Assembly (NCBI GenBank): GCA_903824675.1
Contig: CAIJXV010000105.1
Coordinates: 62,001-126,000 of the forward strand
Length of the DNA: 64,000 nucleotides
Reading direction: 5' to 3'
Source of the DNA: an uncultured bacterium
GTDB taxonomy: Bacteria; Verrucomicrobiota; Kiritimatiellia; CAIKKV01; CAIJXV01
The notes under the pieces were generated by a model. The model saw only the letters and a list, made by a program, of their open reading frames with translations. It made no database searches and was not told the origin of the DNA. Below, piece after piece: positions 27,037 to 35,514 of the stretch. The translations under genes were made by a program, and so were the position numbers. The first letter of the stretch is position 1; every line of letters starts with the position of its first letter.

Positions 27037-27065
27037 GGAATGCGGGACTTCAGTCCCGCCATTCC
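27037..27065. terminator. Hairpin between convergent genes
   Basis: GCGGGAC-TTCA-GTCCCGC forms a seven-base-pair stem extended by GGAAT/ATTCC across a small bulge. It lies between the convergent gamma-glutamyltransferase and fucosidase genes, touching the latter's stop codon, and could stop transcription in both directions. There is no long T tract. Confidence 0.5.
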
Positions 27066-28408
27066 TACCGCGGTTTGCCGTCGGCCCAGACCGAGGAGCC
27101 GCGAGTGCGAGCCCATTCGGCAAACAACTCGAGGTTGTTTTTGGACCAGGTTCGGCATTTGCCCCATTCGTTGGGTTCGGGTTTCGTCTCGCATTCCAGC
27201 CGAATCACCGGGAAGAGCGCGGTGGGCCTTTCCAAAGGAAGGCCGGACAAGACCAGGGCCTGGTCGTCCTGTTTGACGCTCAATTCCTGGCCGGTCGTCA
27301 GCAGGACGGCCCGTTTAACTTTTGATTTGAGACCGACGAGGCGCAGGGTGGGGCGGCCATCCCAGAAGCGGATGATCAGGTTGAGATTATTGCCTTTGAC
27401 GGTTTGGAGGCCGTAGGTGATGAATTCCGTCACGTCCCCGCGTTCGCTGCCATAGATGACTTCCCCGTGAACTTTCATCCATTCACCGAGGGCGATGGCG
27501 CGTTCGGTGAATTCGGGCGGGAACTGTCCATCCGGTTGCGGGCCGACATTGAGCAGGAAATTGCCGCCGAGCGAAGCGCATTTGACGAGCGTGAGCAACA
27601 ACTCGGACGGGGACCGCCATTGTTCGCCGCGCGTATAGCCCCAGAGGCGCGAAACGCTGGTCTGGCAGGATTCCCATAAAAAATCCGGGTCGGCATAGAT
27701 GCCCTGTTCAGGGGTGCCGAAATCGCCGATATAGTCGCCGGTATAACGTTGGCGCCAGTTTTCGAATTGCCAGAACCAGGAATATTGGGGCCATTCGAGC
27801 CGGTCATTGACGAGGATGCGGGGTTGCAAGGAACGAATCATGGACATGAGTCCGAGGCTGTCCAGATCAGCGGGGGAACGGGGCCAGAGCCCGTCGAACC
27901 AAAGGATGTCGATTTCGCCGTATTGGGTGAGGATTTCGCGGATCTGGTCGTAAACGTATTGTTTGGCGACTTTCCAACCGTCCGGATCTTTTTCGGGGCC
28001 GAGGAGCCAGCCCGGAAGCCGGAAATCGAGCAGGGAATAATAAAGCCCGACCTTGAGTCCTTCCTTGCGGCAGGCTTCGACGAAGGGGCGGACAAAATCC
28101 TTTTTGGGAGCTTGGGCCATGCTGGAGTAGTCGGTGGTCCGGGTATCCCAGAGACAATAGCCATCGTGGTGGCGGGTGGTGAGGACAGCGTACTTCATGC
28201 CCGCGCGTTTGGCGGTGGCGGCCCAGACGGCAGGATCGTAATGTTCGGGATTCCAGGCGCAGGCGGTTTGGATATACTCGTTTTGATCAAGATATTCGCG
28301 GTTAAGGGACTGTTCTCCCCGGCCGTAAATCGCATAGGGTCCCCAATGGATGAAGAGACCGAAGCGAGCGTCATTGAACCAATTGCCATAAGCCGGTTTT
28401 GTATTCAT
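27065..28408 (-). CDS. Alpha-L-fucosidase (GH29)
   Basis: This 447-residue protein begins with WFNDARFGLFIHWGPYAIYG, the GH29 signature, followed by KYAVLTTRHHDGYCLWDT and DFVRPFVEACRKEGLKVGLY. The nucleophile is Asp172 in ILWFDGLWP. A short C-terminal beta-sandwich ends the protein. GH29 enzymes remove alpha-L-fucose from glycans by a retaining mechanism. No signal peptide is obvious, so it may act on imported oligosaccharides. It is last in a leftward series after an ATP-grasp gene and an SDR gene, separated from the SDR by 258 bp of non-coding DNA. Confidence 0.92.
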   Translation of the reverse strand: MNTKPAYGNWFNDARFGLFIHWGPYAIYGRGEQSLNREYLDQNEYIQTACAWNPEHYDPAVWAATAKRAGMKYAVLTTRHHDGYCLWDTRTTDYSSMAQAPKKDFVRPFVEACRKEGLKVGLYYSLLDFRLPGWLLGPEKDPDGWKVAKQYVYDQIREILTQYGEIDILWFDGLWPRSPADLDSLGLMSMIRSLQPRILVNDRLEWPQYSWFWQFENWRQRYTGDYIGDFGTPEQGIYADPDFLWESCQTSVSRLWGYTRGEQWRSPSELLLTLVKCASLGGNFLLNVGPQPDGQFPPEFTERAIALGEWMKVHGEVIYGSERGDVTEFITYGLQTVKGNNLNLIIRFWDGRPTLRLVGLKSKVKRAVLLTTGQELSVKQDDQALVLSGLPLERPTALFPVIRLECETKPEPNEWGKCRTWSKNNLELFAEWARTRGSSVWADGKPR

Positions 28409-28666
28409 GGTTGCTATGCCTTAAAGAGGTATCAGCCTTTCAATTTCCGTAACAAAGGTTGGACATTATCTGATTTCACAATATTTCACACGTTTTTTGT
28501 GTAGAACCTGTCGCACAGGCGCATCTGCGCCTCGAATGGAGACGGCCGTCCACGGCCGTTGAGGCAGGGAGCCAGAGAAAGGAGAGGGACGCCCTGCCTT
28601 TTTTGGGGGGGAGGGCATCGTCCGCCCCCACAGAAGAGAAGACCCCAGATTTCTCCACAGCTACGC

Positions 28667-29452
28667 CTACCAGGCGGTCCAGCCGCCATCGACGCGGAGA
28701 CAATGACCGGTGACGTAAGTGGAAGCGTCCGATAAGAGATACACGACGGTTCCGGCGAGTTCGTCCTGCCGGCCAATCCGTCCGAGCATGGTCCGTTCCG
28801 CCAGTCGCGAAATAAAGGCGGGATTCTTTTCATCGACCTGAGGGGTGGGGAAAGGACCCGGCGCTACGGCGTTAACCCGGATCTTGCGCGGGCCATAATG
28901 GGCCGCCAGATACCGGGCCATCTGGATAATGCCGGCCTTGTTGGCGCCATATTCGATGGGATTCGGGATCATCGGCGGCTGATACACCTGTGGAACCGGT
29001 GATACCAGGCCATACATGGAGCCGAATAAAACCACACTGCCGCCCGCCGACATCGACTCGGCCGCCATCCGGGCCATCAGGAAGGTGGAGGTGATGTTCA
29101 AATGATTGGCTTTGTCGAACTCTTCAGCCGTCAGATCTTCCACCCGTTTACCGATGCTGAAAAAGGTGGCGACCACCCATCCATCCAGCCGGCCAAAGTC
29201 CTGGAGGGTGCTGTCCGTAAGCGCGCGAATGGCGGTTTCCTCGCCGGCATCGAACTGGACGCCCTTAACCCGGGCCCCCGGGACTTCGGCCCGAATGGAT
29301 TCGACCGCGGTCGCCAGGCGTTCTTCGTTCAGGTCTGCGATGACTACGGTGGCTCCCTGCCGCGCCAAAGCCCGACAGGATTCCGAGGCCAGATATCCGG
29401 CGCCCCCGGCGACCACGACCACCCGTCCGGACAGATCAAATAGTTTATTCAT
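28667..29452 (-). CDS. SDR-family oxidoreductase
   Basis: This 261-residue classical SDR has AGGAGYLA (residues 16-23) for cofactor, Asp in IADLNEE (suggesting NAD preference), Ser in LFGSMYG, the catalytic YGANK pair, then NAVAPGPFPTPQ and the terminal VTGHCLRVDGGW. The usual NNAG is replaced by VVATFFS, which is unusual. It follows the ATP-grasp gene by 27 bp. Near the fucosidase it could oxidise L-fucose or another sugar, but this is only inferred from context. Confidence 0.9.
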   Translation of the reverse strand: MNKLFDLSGRVVVVAGGAGYLASESCRALARQGATVVIADLNEERLATAVESIRAEVPGARVKGVQFDAGEETAIRALTDSTLQDFGRLDGWVVATFFSIGKRVEDLTAEEFDKANHLNITSTFLMARMAAESMSAGGSVVLFGSMYGLVSPVPQVYQPPMIPNPIEYGANKAGIIQMARYLAAHYGPRKIRVNAVAPGPFPTPQVDEKNPAFISRLAERTMLGRIGRQDELAGTVVYLLSDASTYVTGHCLRVDGGWTAW

Positions 29453-29479
29453 CGGACCCAGGACCTTTCGAGAAAATCC

Positions 29480-30496
29480 TTACGAGAGGCCAAAGACCGG
29501 ATGACGGTGGGCGGCCAGTTGGACAATGCGGCTACCCATGGCGCCGTAGGAATAGCCGGCGACTTTGGCGGCACAACCGAAACTGGCATCTTTCGAGATG
29601 TCCGAGTTGGGGTTGATATCGAGAACATAAAAAATTCCGTCCCGCAAACGCAAATCGAGCCGCGCATAATCCCGACAGCCGAGGGCCCGGTAACCTGCGG
29701 CGCAAATCCGTTCCAGCTCCTGTTTCTCGGCTTCAGCCAAAGGCGCGGGGATCAGGGATTGAATGCGTTGATAGCTTTCGGAGGACGGGATGAATTTGCT
29801 GTCATAGGAACAGAGGCGCTCCTGGATCTCCTTGCAATCGGAAAAGTCCATTTCAGCGGGCGGGAGCATTTCGATCGCTCCATTCCCCCAAAGCGTCACA
29901 TGGAATTCGCGGCCGTCGATGAATTCCTCGATCAGCGCGGACTGATGGAAACGTTGATGAACGGCTTCGACCTGTTCCTTCAATTCGGTCTGATTCAGAA
30001 CGACCGATTTGGAGGTCACCCCCAGGCTGCAATGCTCATCGGCGGGCTTGACGATCGCGGGAAAAACAGACCAATCCGGTGTTTTCTTGACGGGCACGAT
30101 TTGCCAGGCCGGGGTGGGGAGATTTTGGGCACAGAGCAATTCCTTCACCTTTCGCTTGTCCCGGCTGAGCGCGAGGACCTCGCCGGAGGCGCCGGTGTAG
30201 GTGAACTGGAGGGATTCCAAAGTATGCGCAACCGCATCGTCGCTGTGATCCACGCCCGGAAAGCCTTCGCACCAATTAAAAACGATGTATTTGGCGGGAT
30301 CAAAGCGCTCGAGTTGACCGGCGAGGTTGGCATCGGTGACGGGCAAAGGGATAACGGAATGACCGACCCGGCGGAGTCCGGCGATCAGGCGGCAGGTCTC
30401 GCCGACCGTTTCGGCGATTTCATGGGAAGCCCAGGCGCTGTCCATGTCATAGACCATCAGCACCGGCAACTCATTGTTTTTAAAAGCTAACTCCAT
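29480..30496 (-). CDS. D-Ala-D-Ala-ligase-like ATP-grasp protein
   Basis: This 338-residue protein has an N-terminal pre-ATP-grasp domain (VLMVYDMDSAWASHEIAETV) and an ATP-grasp domain: YTGASGEVLALSRDKRKVKE, FPAIVKPADEHCSLGV, ALIEEFIDGREFHVTLWG, and the Mg-binding end DYARLDLRLRD...YVLDINPNSDISKDA. The DINPN motif replaces the ENT(L)PG of true D-Ala-D-Ala ligases, so it belongs to the ligase-related group of unknown substrate rather than Ddl. It would join a carboxylate to an amine using ATP. It is first of a leftward pair with the SDR gene. Confidence 0.85.
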   Translation of the reverse strand: MELAFKNNELPVLMVYDMDSAWASHEIAETVGETCRLIAGLRRVGHSVIPLPVTDANLAGQLERFDPAKYIVFNWCEGFPGVDHSDDAVAHTLESLQFTYTGASGEVLALSRDKRKVKELLCAQNLPTPAWQIVPVKKTPDWSVFPAIVKPADEHCSLGVTSKSVVLNQTELKEQVEAVHQRFHQSALIEEFIDGREFHVTLWGNGAIEMLPPAEMDFSDCKEIQERLCSYDSKFIPSSESYQRIQSLIPAPLAEAEKQELERICAAGYRALGCRDYARLDLRLRDGIFYVLDINPNSDISKDASFGCAAKVAGYSYGAMGSRIVQLAAHRHPVFGLS

Positions 30497-30869
30497 CCGG
30501 CCTCATTCACATTTCGAACATACTAGAGGAACCACGCGCGCCCATTTATTATCGATGACGATTCGTTTTTAGCAGAGTTCGCGGATAATGCCAGAAAAAA
30601 GCGACACGGAGCGCGCAATTTTTGTGATGTTCCTTCAAACGGCGGAGGAAAGGGGATCCCATTATGGGGTTATTAAGGCGATTCGTTTTGGAGCATGGCG
30701 GATGGACGCCGCTTTTCTCCAACGCAGTACACGGCTCCTCCCAAAGCGTGACTGAAGTCCCGCCCTCGAGGACAAAGACAATGGAGGGCGTTGCGCTGTC
30801 AACGCCGCTTTGGGAAATGGCGGCAACGGCGTGCCGCCCTCCTCAACGGGGCCCTGATTCAAGAAGAAC
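30497..30869. other. Intergenic region with dispersed repeat, no gene
   Basis: It lies between the sulfatase stop and the ATP-grasp start. An AT-rich part (30530-30620) probably holds the ATP-grasp promoter. The rest contains the second copy of the dispersed repeat (30754-30840). Confidence 0.6.
30754..30840 (+). repeat. Dispersed intergenic repeat, copy 2
   Basis: It matches the minus strand of 25158-25262: GAAGTCCCGCC, AATGGAGGGCGTTGCGC, GTCAACGCC and ATGGCGGCAACGGCGTGCCG occur in the same order. The two copies lie 5.5 kb apart in opposite orientation. Confidence 0.7.
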
Positions 30870-32333
30870 CTAAGCGAATTCCCCCGGATGCCGTTTTTTT
30901 AATTCCGGAATGGCCCAGCCCCGACCGGTGGCCTCAAGGCGTTTACAATAGTCCGTCAGGAATCCGCGCGAATGAAAGGGCCCCCCCTCCTTCAGTACCG
31001 TCCAAAGCGGATCCGTATCTTCGCGCATCGTGGACATCATGGTGTCATGCCAGTCGAGATAACGGTGTGCGGCGGCGGCACAAAGATCAGGGCGTTGGAG
31101 GGCGAGATTGTGTTGTTCATGGGGATCCTGCCGGATATTGAACAGCATTTCGGCCGGATAAAGATGGTAAAAATCATGATAGGTGCGGATGTAGATCCAA
31201 TCCCCCCAGCGTACCGAACGCTGACAGCCGTGACTGCACTGGCTGAGGATCAGGGCGTCGCGGCCCGTGTCGATGCCTTCGGTGAGCGAGCGCGCGTAAC
31301 TGCGCCCGTCCCAGTGTTTCGCGGGCTCGAACGCCAGCAGATCCGCGAGGGTGGGCGCGAGGTCTAGGTTGTAGTGGAGCCCGGAATCCACCCGTCCGGC
31401 TTTAATCCGGCTCGGCCAGCGAAAGATCATGGGGATCCGGTGGGTGATGCGGTCGGAGGTTCCATGCTCGGCACAGCAACCTAATTCTCCCAGGTTTTCG
31501 CCGTGGTCGGAGGTGACGATGATGGCCAAATCGTCCAAGATCCCTTGATCCGACAGGGCATTGAGCAGCCGTCCGATATGGTCATCCATGTAGCGGATGC
31601 CGGTATCATAGCCATCGATCATGCTCCGAACGCCGGCGGCGTCTAAAATCGTATCCGGCTGGCGTGGAAATTTGGGATGGGCTCCACCCTTCCACATGCC
31701 GAAATCCCAGGCCGAATGGCCGCCGGGCTGGTTTTTCCACTCAGCGAGGACGGCCGGCGTGATCCATTGCGGGAGGGGGGTATCGGCGAAGGGATTACCG
31801 AATTCAGCGGGGACCCGGTAGGGCGTGTGCGGATCCCAATAATTGACATGCAGACACCAGTTGTCACGACGGGCATTGCGTTGGATCCAATCCAGCGCCA
31901 CGGGGGTAACCTGCTCGGCCGATTCCCCACCCCCCCAGCCGATATCATGCACCTCATTCAGGCCGGCATTGAACCACCAGGCGGCGTGTCGTCCGCCGAA
32001 AGTGGAAATCGAGGCGGTATGAATATTGTGACTCCATAACTGGCCCCAGAGGGAACCATTGCGAAGCCGATCGGTAAAACCGCGGGAAGCACCTTCCGGG
32101 CGCAGATCGGCGCACAAGCCCCCATGATTGATGACTCCGGTATGAATGCCATGTTGACCGGTGATCAGTGCCGCCCGGCTCGGCAGGCAGGGAGCATCCG
32201 AGCAGTAATAGTCATCGAAGCGAACGCCTTCCGTGGCAATGCGGTCGATGTTTGGACTGGTGGCTCGGGAATAACCATAACAGCCCAGGTGATCCGGGCG
32301 CAGGGTGTCGAGATCGAGAAATAACAGGCGCAT
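30870..32333 (-). CDS. Type I sulfatase
   Basis: ATG at 32333 with AGGAG six bases before it gives 487 residues; the longer in-frame reading to 32390 is unlikely. The metal-binding Asp residues lie in DLDTLRPDHLGCYGY (Asp7, Asp9). The catalytic Cys49 in CLPSR is the C-x-P-S-R motif matured to formylglycine, so a formylglycine-generating enzyme must exist elsewhere. VTSDHGENLG supplies further metal ligands. No signal peptide is seen, which is unusual for a polysaccharide sulfatase and suggests cytoplasmic desulfation of small substrates. A tandem repeat array occupies the space upstream, between it and the GH32-like gene. Confidence 0.92.
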   Translation of the reverse strand: MRLLFLDLDTLRPDHLGCYGYSRATSPNIDRIATEGVRFDDYYCSDAPCLPSRAALITGQHGIHTGVINHGGLCADLRPEGASRGFTDRLRNGSLWGQLWSHNIHTASISTFGGRHAAWWFNAGLNEVHDIGWGGGESAEQVTPVALDWIQRNARRDNWCLHVNYWDPHTPYRVPAEFGNPFADTPLPQWITPAVLAEWKNQPGGHSAWDFGMWKGGAHPKFPRQPDTILDAAGVRSMIDGYDTGIRYMDDHIGRLLNALSDQGILDDLAIIVTSDHGENLGELGCCAEHGTSDRITHRIPMIFRWPSRIKAGRVDSGLHYNLDLAPTLADLLAFEPAKHWDGRSYARSLTEGIDTGRDALILSQCSHGCQRSVRWGDWIYIRTYHDFYHLYPAEMLFNIRQDPHEQHNLALQRPDLCAAAAHRYLDWHDTMMSTMREDTDPLWTVLKEGGPFHSRGFLTDYCKRLEATGRGWAIPELKKRHPGEFA

Positions 32334-32430
32334 GTGATTCTCCTGCAAGATTATGCCAATGCCGCTACCGTATCTGATTTTCACATCCAAGGCACGAAAA
32401 TATCCGCGGTCCTTCCCTAGTCGGTAAAAA

Positions 32431-33012
32431 CCAAGTCAAGCCAGACCGATGGGCTGGCATAAGCCGTGCGGTATGCCCGGCTATACTGGGGAAGGGCAAG
32501 TAAAGCCAGACCTGTGGGCTGACAAAAGCCGTGCGGTACGCCCGGCTATACTGGGGAAGAGTAAGTCAAGCCAGACCGATGGGCTGGCATAAGCCGTGCG
32601 GTATGCCCGGCTATACTGGGGAAGAGTAAGTAAAGCCAGACCTGTGGGCTGGCATAAGCCGTGCGGTACGCCCGGCTTTACCGGGGAAGGGCAGGTAAAG
32701 CCAAGACCTATGGGCTGGCATAAGCCGTGCGGTATGCCCGGCTATACTGGGGAAGGGCAAGTCAAGCCAGACCTGTGGGCTGACATAAGCCGTGCGGTAC
32801 GCCCGGCTTTACCGGGGAAGGGCAGGTAAAGCCAAGACCTATGGGCTGGCATAAGCCGAGCGGTACGCCCGGCTATACCGGGGAAGGGCAGATAAAGCCA
32901 GACCTGTGGGCTGACATAAGCCGTGCGGTACGCCCGGCTATACTGGGGAAGAGTAAGTAAAGCCAGACCTATGGGCTGGCATAAGCCGTGCGGTACGCCC
33001 GGCTTTACTGGA
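32431..33012. repeat. Tandem array of nine 65/66-bp hairpin-rich units
   Basis: Units begin CCAGAC or CCAAGAC at 32441, 32506, 32571, 32636, 32701, 32767, 32832, 32898 and 32963. Each can fold CCAGACC-3 nt-GGGCTGG and GCCGTGCG-GTA-CGCCCGGC, both with one central mismatch. CTTTACC/GGTAAAG (or CTATACT/AGTAAAG) pairs across the unit joint. Odd units carry GAT or TAT in the first loop and mostly TATGCCC; even units carry TGT and TACGCCC, often with GACA. This gives a higher-order period of about 131 bp. The array starts ten bases after the GH32-like stop and ends 100 bp before the sulfatase start. Confidence 0.95.
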
Positions 33013-33022
33013 GCGAATGCGA

Positions 33023-34444
33023 TTACACCCCCCGCAATGCGGGTTGCCGGAATTCGACACGGCCTTCAACCGCGGTCAGGCCCCATTGCCCGGTTTTGAA
33101 GTCACAGATCCGGCTGGAGAGAGCGACGCCGTCGCCGGCATAAACGACCAGGGTGGTTGAATCGACAAAAATGCGGAGGGGGATCGGTTTTCCGGGTTCG
33201 ATCCGGAGCGAGCGTTCCACGAGGAAAGGGGCGGTCATCGCATACGGGGCCTCGCAATTCAATCGCGGCCAGCGGGCCAGCACAATTCGTTGGCGATGGG
33301 GTTCGATACGAACCAGGTAATACTGGTTGAGTTCAGCATCCGCCCGGAGGAGAATTCCTCCGGCGACCGCCTGTTCATCGAACCGCAGTTCGGTTTCCAA
33401 TAGGCAGGTGGCGGGCATTTCGCCCAGGAGCAGGACGGCATTTCGGCCGGGAGCGCCCCCCCAGGTGAGGGCATCGGAAAAATGCCAGTCGCCGATAACG
33501 GATTGTGGTTGAGGCGTGAGCCGATGTTTAAAAGGTTCAGCGAGGCGCGGGGGCGGGAAGGCGCCAAGGGTGCCATCGGGGCGTTGTTTGATTTCATGAA
33601 CGACGAGGTCCCCGCCCCATTCGCCCCTGCCGGAATCCTTATCGCTCCGGGTCGCCAGCCAGCCGAAGGCGAACCGGCGCTGCCCATCCCCGGCGGTCTT
33701 GGCGGCATACCAGGAGTGGGTGTCGAACGCATCGTCCGCGGGCGCCAGCCAGGGTCCCTGCAGGGTGCGGCTCATGCGATAATGAGTTACAAATCGTTCG
33801 CTGAAGGTGGAATAAACCAGGTACCACCAGTCGCCCCAGCGAAAGAGATCAGGACATTCGTGGGTGAAATACAGTTCGGGCGCCCAAAACGGGTCGCGCA
33901 TGTCCCAGCGGACCAGGTCCCGGCTGACGGCCAGGGCGACACAACCCCGGGTCCATCGGGATCCCTGCTCGGAACGGGCGGCGAGGAGCATCCAGTATTC
34001 GCCGGCCTCCTCATTGAAGAAAACGAAAGGATCGCGCCAGTCATGGCGTTCGTAACCGGCGGGGGCTTCGAGTACCACGCGGTGATCCTTGGTCCAGTGC
34101 CGCAGATCAGAACTGGTGGCCTGCATAATGACTTCAACAGATTGACCGTCCGCTTTCACCCGGTCGTTATGTCCGGTATAAAAGATATGGAAGGACTCCC
34201 CCTTTTTCAGGACACAACCGGTATAATTAAAATAGTCCCGGTCGTCGGGAGCTCCGGGAGCGAGCACTTCGATATCGTCGGAAAAATCCAAAAAATCATC
34301 GGTAACGACCCGGCGCCACGGCATACCCTGGGTCTTGGCGGCTTCGCCGCGCAAGCCGCGGAGATAAAACAGGTGATACCGACCGTTGTGAAAAAAGGGA
34401 ATGACATCGCCGGTCACTCCGCCCGGTGCGCGATAAAAAATCAT
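33023..34444 (-). CDS. GH32-like glycoside hydrolase
   Basis: ATG at 34444 gives 473 residues; an in-frame TTG at 34504 would overlap the previous gene. The five-blade propeller opens GDVIPFFHNGRYHLFYL, a variant of the GH32 WMNDPNG block that keeps an Asp. HDWRDPFVFF provides the RDP motif and HECPDLFRW the EC motif with the acid/base Glu. The last 150 residues form the GH32 C-terminal beta-sandwich (FVDSTTLVVYAGDG). Canonical members cleave beta-fructosides, but this branch with the altered first block has other or unknown substrates. It lies between membrane-protein genes and the repeat array. Confidence 0.85.
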   Translation of the reverse strand: MIFYRAPGGVTGDVIPFFHNGRYHLFYLRGLRGEAAKTQGMPWRRVVTDDFLDFSDDIEVLAPGAPDDRDYFNYTGCVLKKGESFHIFYTGHNDRVKADGQSVEVIMQATSSDLRHWTKDHRVVLEAPAGYERHDWRDPFVFFNEEAGEYWMLLAARSEQGSRWTRGCVALAVSRDLVRWDMRDPFWAPELYFTHECPDLFRWGDWWYLVYSTFSERFVTHYRMSRTLQGPWLAPADDAFDTHSWYAAKTAGDGQRRFAFGWLATRSDKDSGRGEWGGDLVVHEIKQRPDGTLGAFPPPRLAEPFKHRLTPQPQSVIGDWHFSDALTWGGAPGRNAVLLLGEMPATCLLETELRFDEQAVAGGILLRADAELNQYYLVRIEPHRQRIVLARWPRLNCEAPYAMTAPFLVERSLRIEPGKPIPLRIFVDSTTLVVYAGDGVALSSRICDFKTGQWGLTAVEGRVEFRQPALRGV

Positions 34445-34488
34445 GACCGTGTGAATATCGGATTTTGAGAGAGGAGTCAATTTTTGAA

Positions 34489-35514
34489 TCAATCGACGGA
34501 CCAACCCCAGAAAGCAGAAGAGATCAGTTTTCCCCGCCAGAGCGCATTTGCGTTTTTAACGGGTGGCACGGGGGACGTTGGGGAAAAGTCATATTCAAAT
34601 CGGAATCCGGCCGGAAGATTCAGGTTGGCCAACGATTGGGGAGGATTGGTACCCGCCACGACGTACCATTCGGGATTCAACAGGTCAACCTTGACGGTGT
34701 GTGAGGCTTGGGGTTGGAGGAGGATGACCTCTTCGTCCCGGATGGACGGGTGAACCCGCGGCTGGATTTCGCCCACCCACCGCGCCGAGTTCAGCGAGTT
34801 ACCCCAGTCCTGTTGTTGCGAAACCAGGCGGCAGGGGTGTCCATTGCCCTGATCGAGAATGGCCAGGGGTTTGCTCGAATTGTTCAGAAAGGCGAGGGTC
34901 AGGGCGGTAGGCCGACGTTGGGCATTGGTGGCCGTGATGGTGATCCCCAAGCCGAGGGGCGCCCACTGATATCCTTTCAAGACCGCGATGCCGTTGGGAC
35001 CCAGGGCCGCTTCCATATTCAGGGGAATGCGGATGCGATCGGCGCGTGATCGTTGGGCTTCGATGACCTGGCCCTGTCCTTGTTGAACGAAGAACGCTTC
35101 AACGCCGAACCGGGCTTGGAGATGGGCGGGGGAGGCTTGATCGATCCGTCCCCGGAGATAAATGCCGGTGCCCGGAGGGAGATCGGTGGCGTATTGGAAA
35201 TCAAGGAAGCCGTCCGGGGTCGAGGAGAAAACGGCATAAATCCGGTGATCCTTCCACTCGGCGCGCTGTTGATAATTAGTGGCGGAGGTTAGAATGGCCA
35301 GCAGGCCATCCCGGCAGGCATTGGAGGGGATCCGGTTGAAATCATAGCTCAGCCGGACATACTGGCCGCGGAAGGGATCGATGGGATCGACCGGTCGGGT
35401 CCGGAGGTAAACGGTTTTCCCGAAGTGTATAACTTGTTCCCGCTCCACAATCATGAACAGCAGGACCAGGAGTTGAAGTGCAACGGCGCCCCAGATCAGG
35501 ACGGTTTTCCTCAT
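34489..35514 (-). CDS. GDYXXLXY-family membrane-anchored protein
   Basis: This 341-residue protein has an N-terminal membrane helix (VLIWGAVALQLLVLLFMIV) followed by GKTVYLRTRPVDPIDPFRGQYVRLSYD, the family's defining motif in slightly changed form (GQYVRLSY). The first domain repeats this motif type, and the second half contains a further beta-rich domain (ITATNAQRRPTAL). The gene overlaps the DUF2157 gene by ATGA. DUF2157 and GDYXXLXY genes are often adjacent and are thought to work as a pair; their function is unknown. Confidence 0.85.
   Translation of the reverse strand: MRKTVLIWGAVALQLLVLLFMIVEREQVIHFGKTVYLRTRPVDPIDPFRGQYVRLSYDFNRIPSNACRDGLLAILTSATNYQQRAEWKDHRIYAVFSSTPDGFLDFQYATDLPPGTGIYLRGRIDQASPAHLQARFGVEAFFVQQGQGQVIEAQRSRADRIRIPLNMEAALGPNGIAVLKGYQWAPLGLGITITATNAQRRPTALTLAFLNNSSKPLAILDQGNGHPCRLVSQQQDWGNSLNSARWVGEIQPRVHPSIRDEEVILLQPQASHTVKVDLLNPEWYVVAGTNPPQSLANLNLPAGFRFEYDFSPTSPVPPVKNANALWRGKLISSAFWGWSVD

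Noticed and set aside
32596-32829. Open reading frame of 77 codons with repeated MRYARL/GWHKPCG-like units
   Set aside because: It is the translation of the tandem DNA repeat; no ribosome site, and the units are structured as hairpins rather than as codons.
32431-33012. Tandem array considered as a CRISPR array
   Set aside because: There are no unique spacers: whole 65-bp units are repeated, and no cas gene is present.
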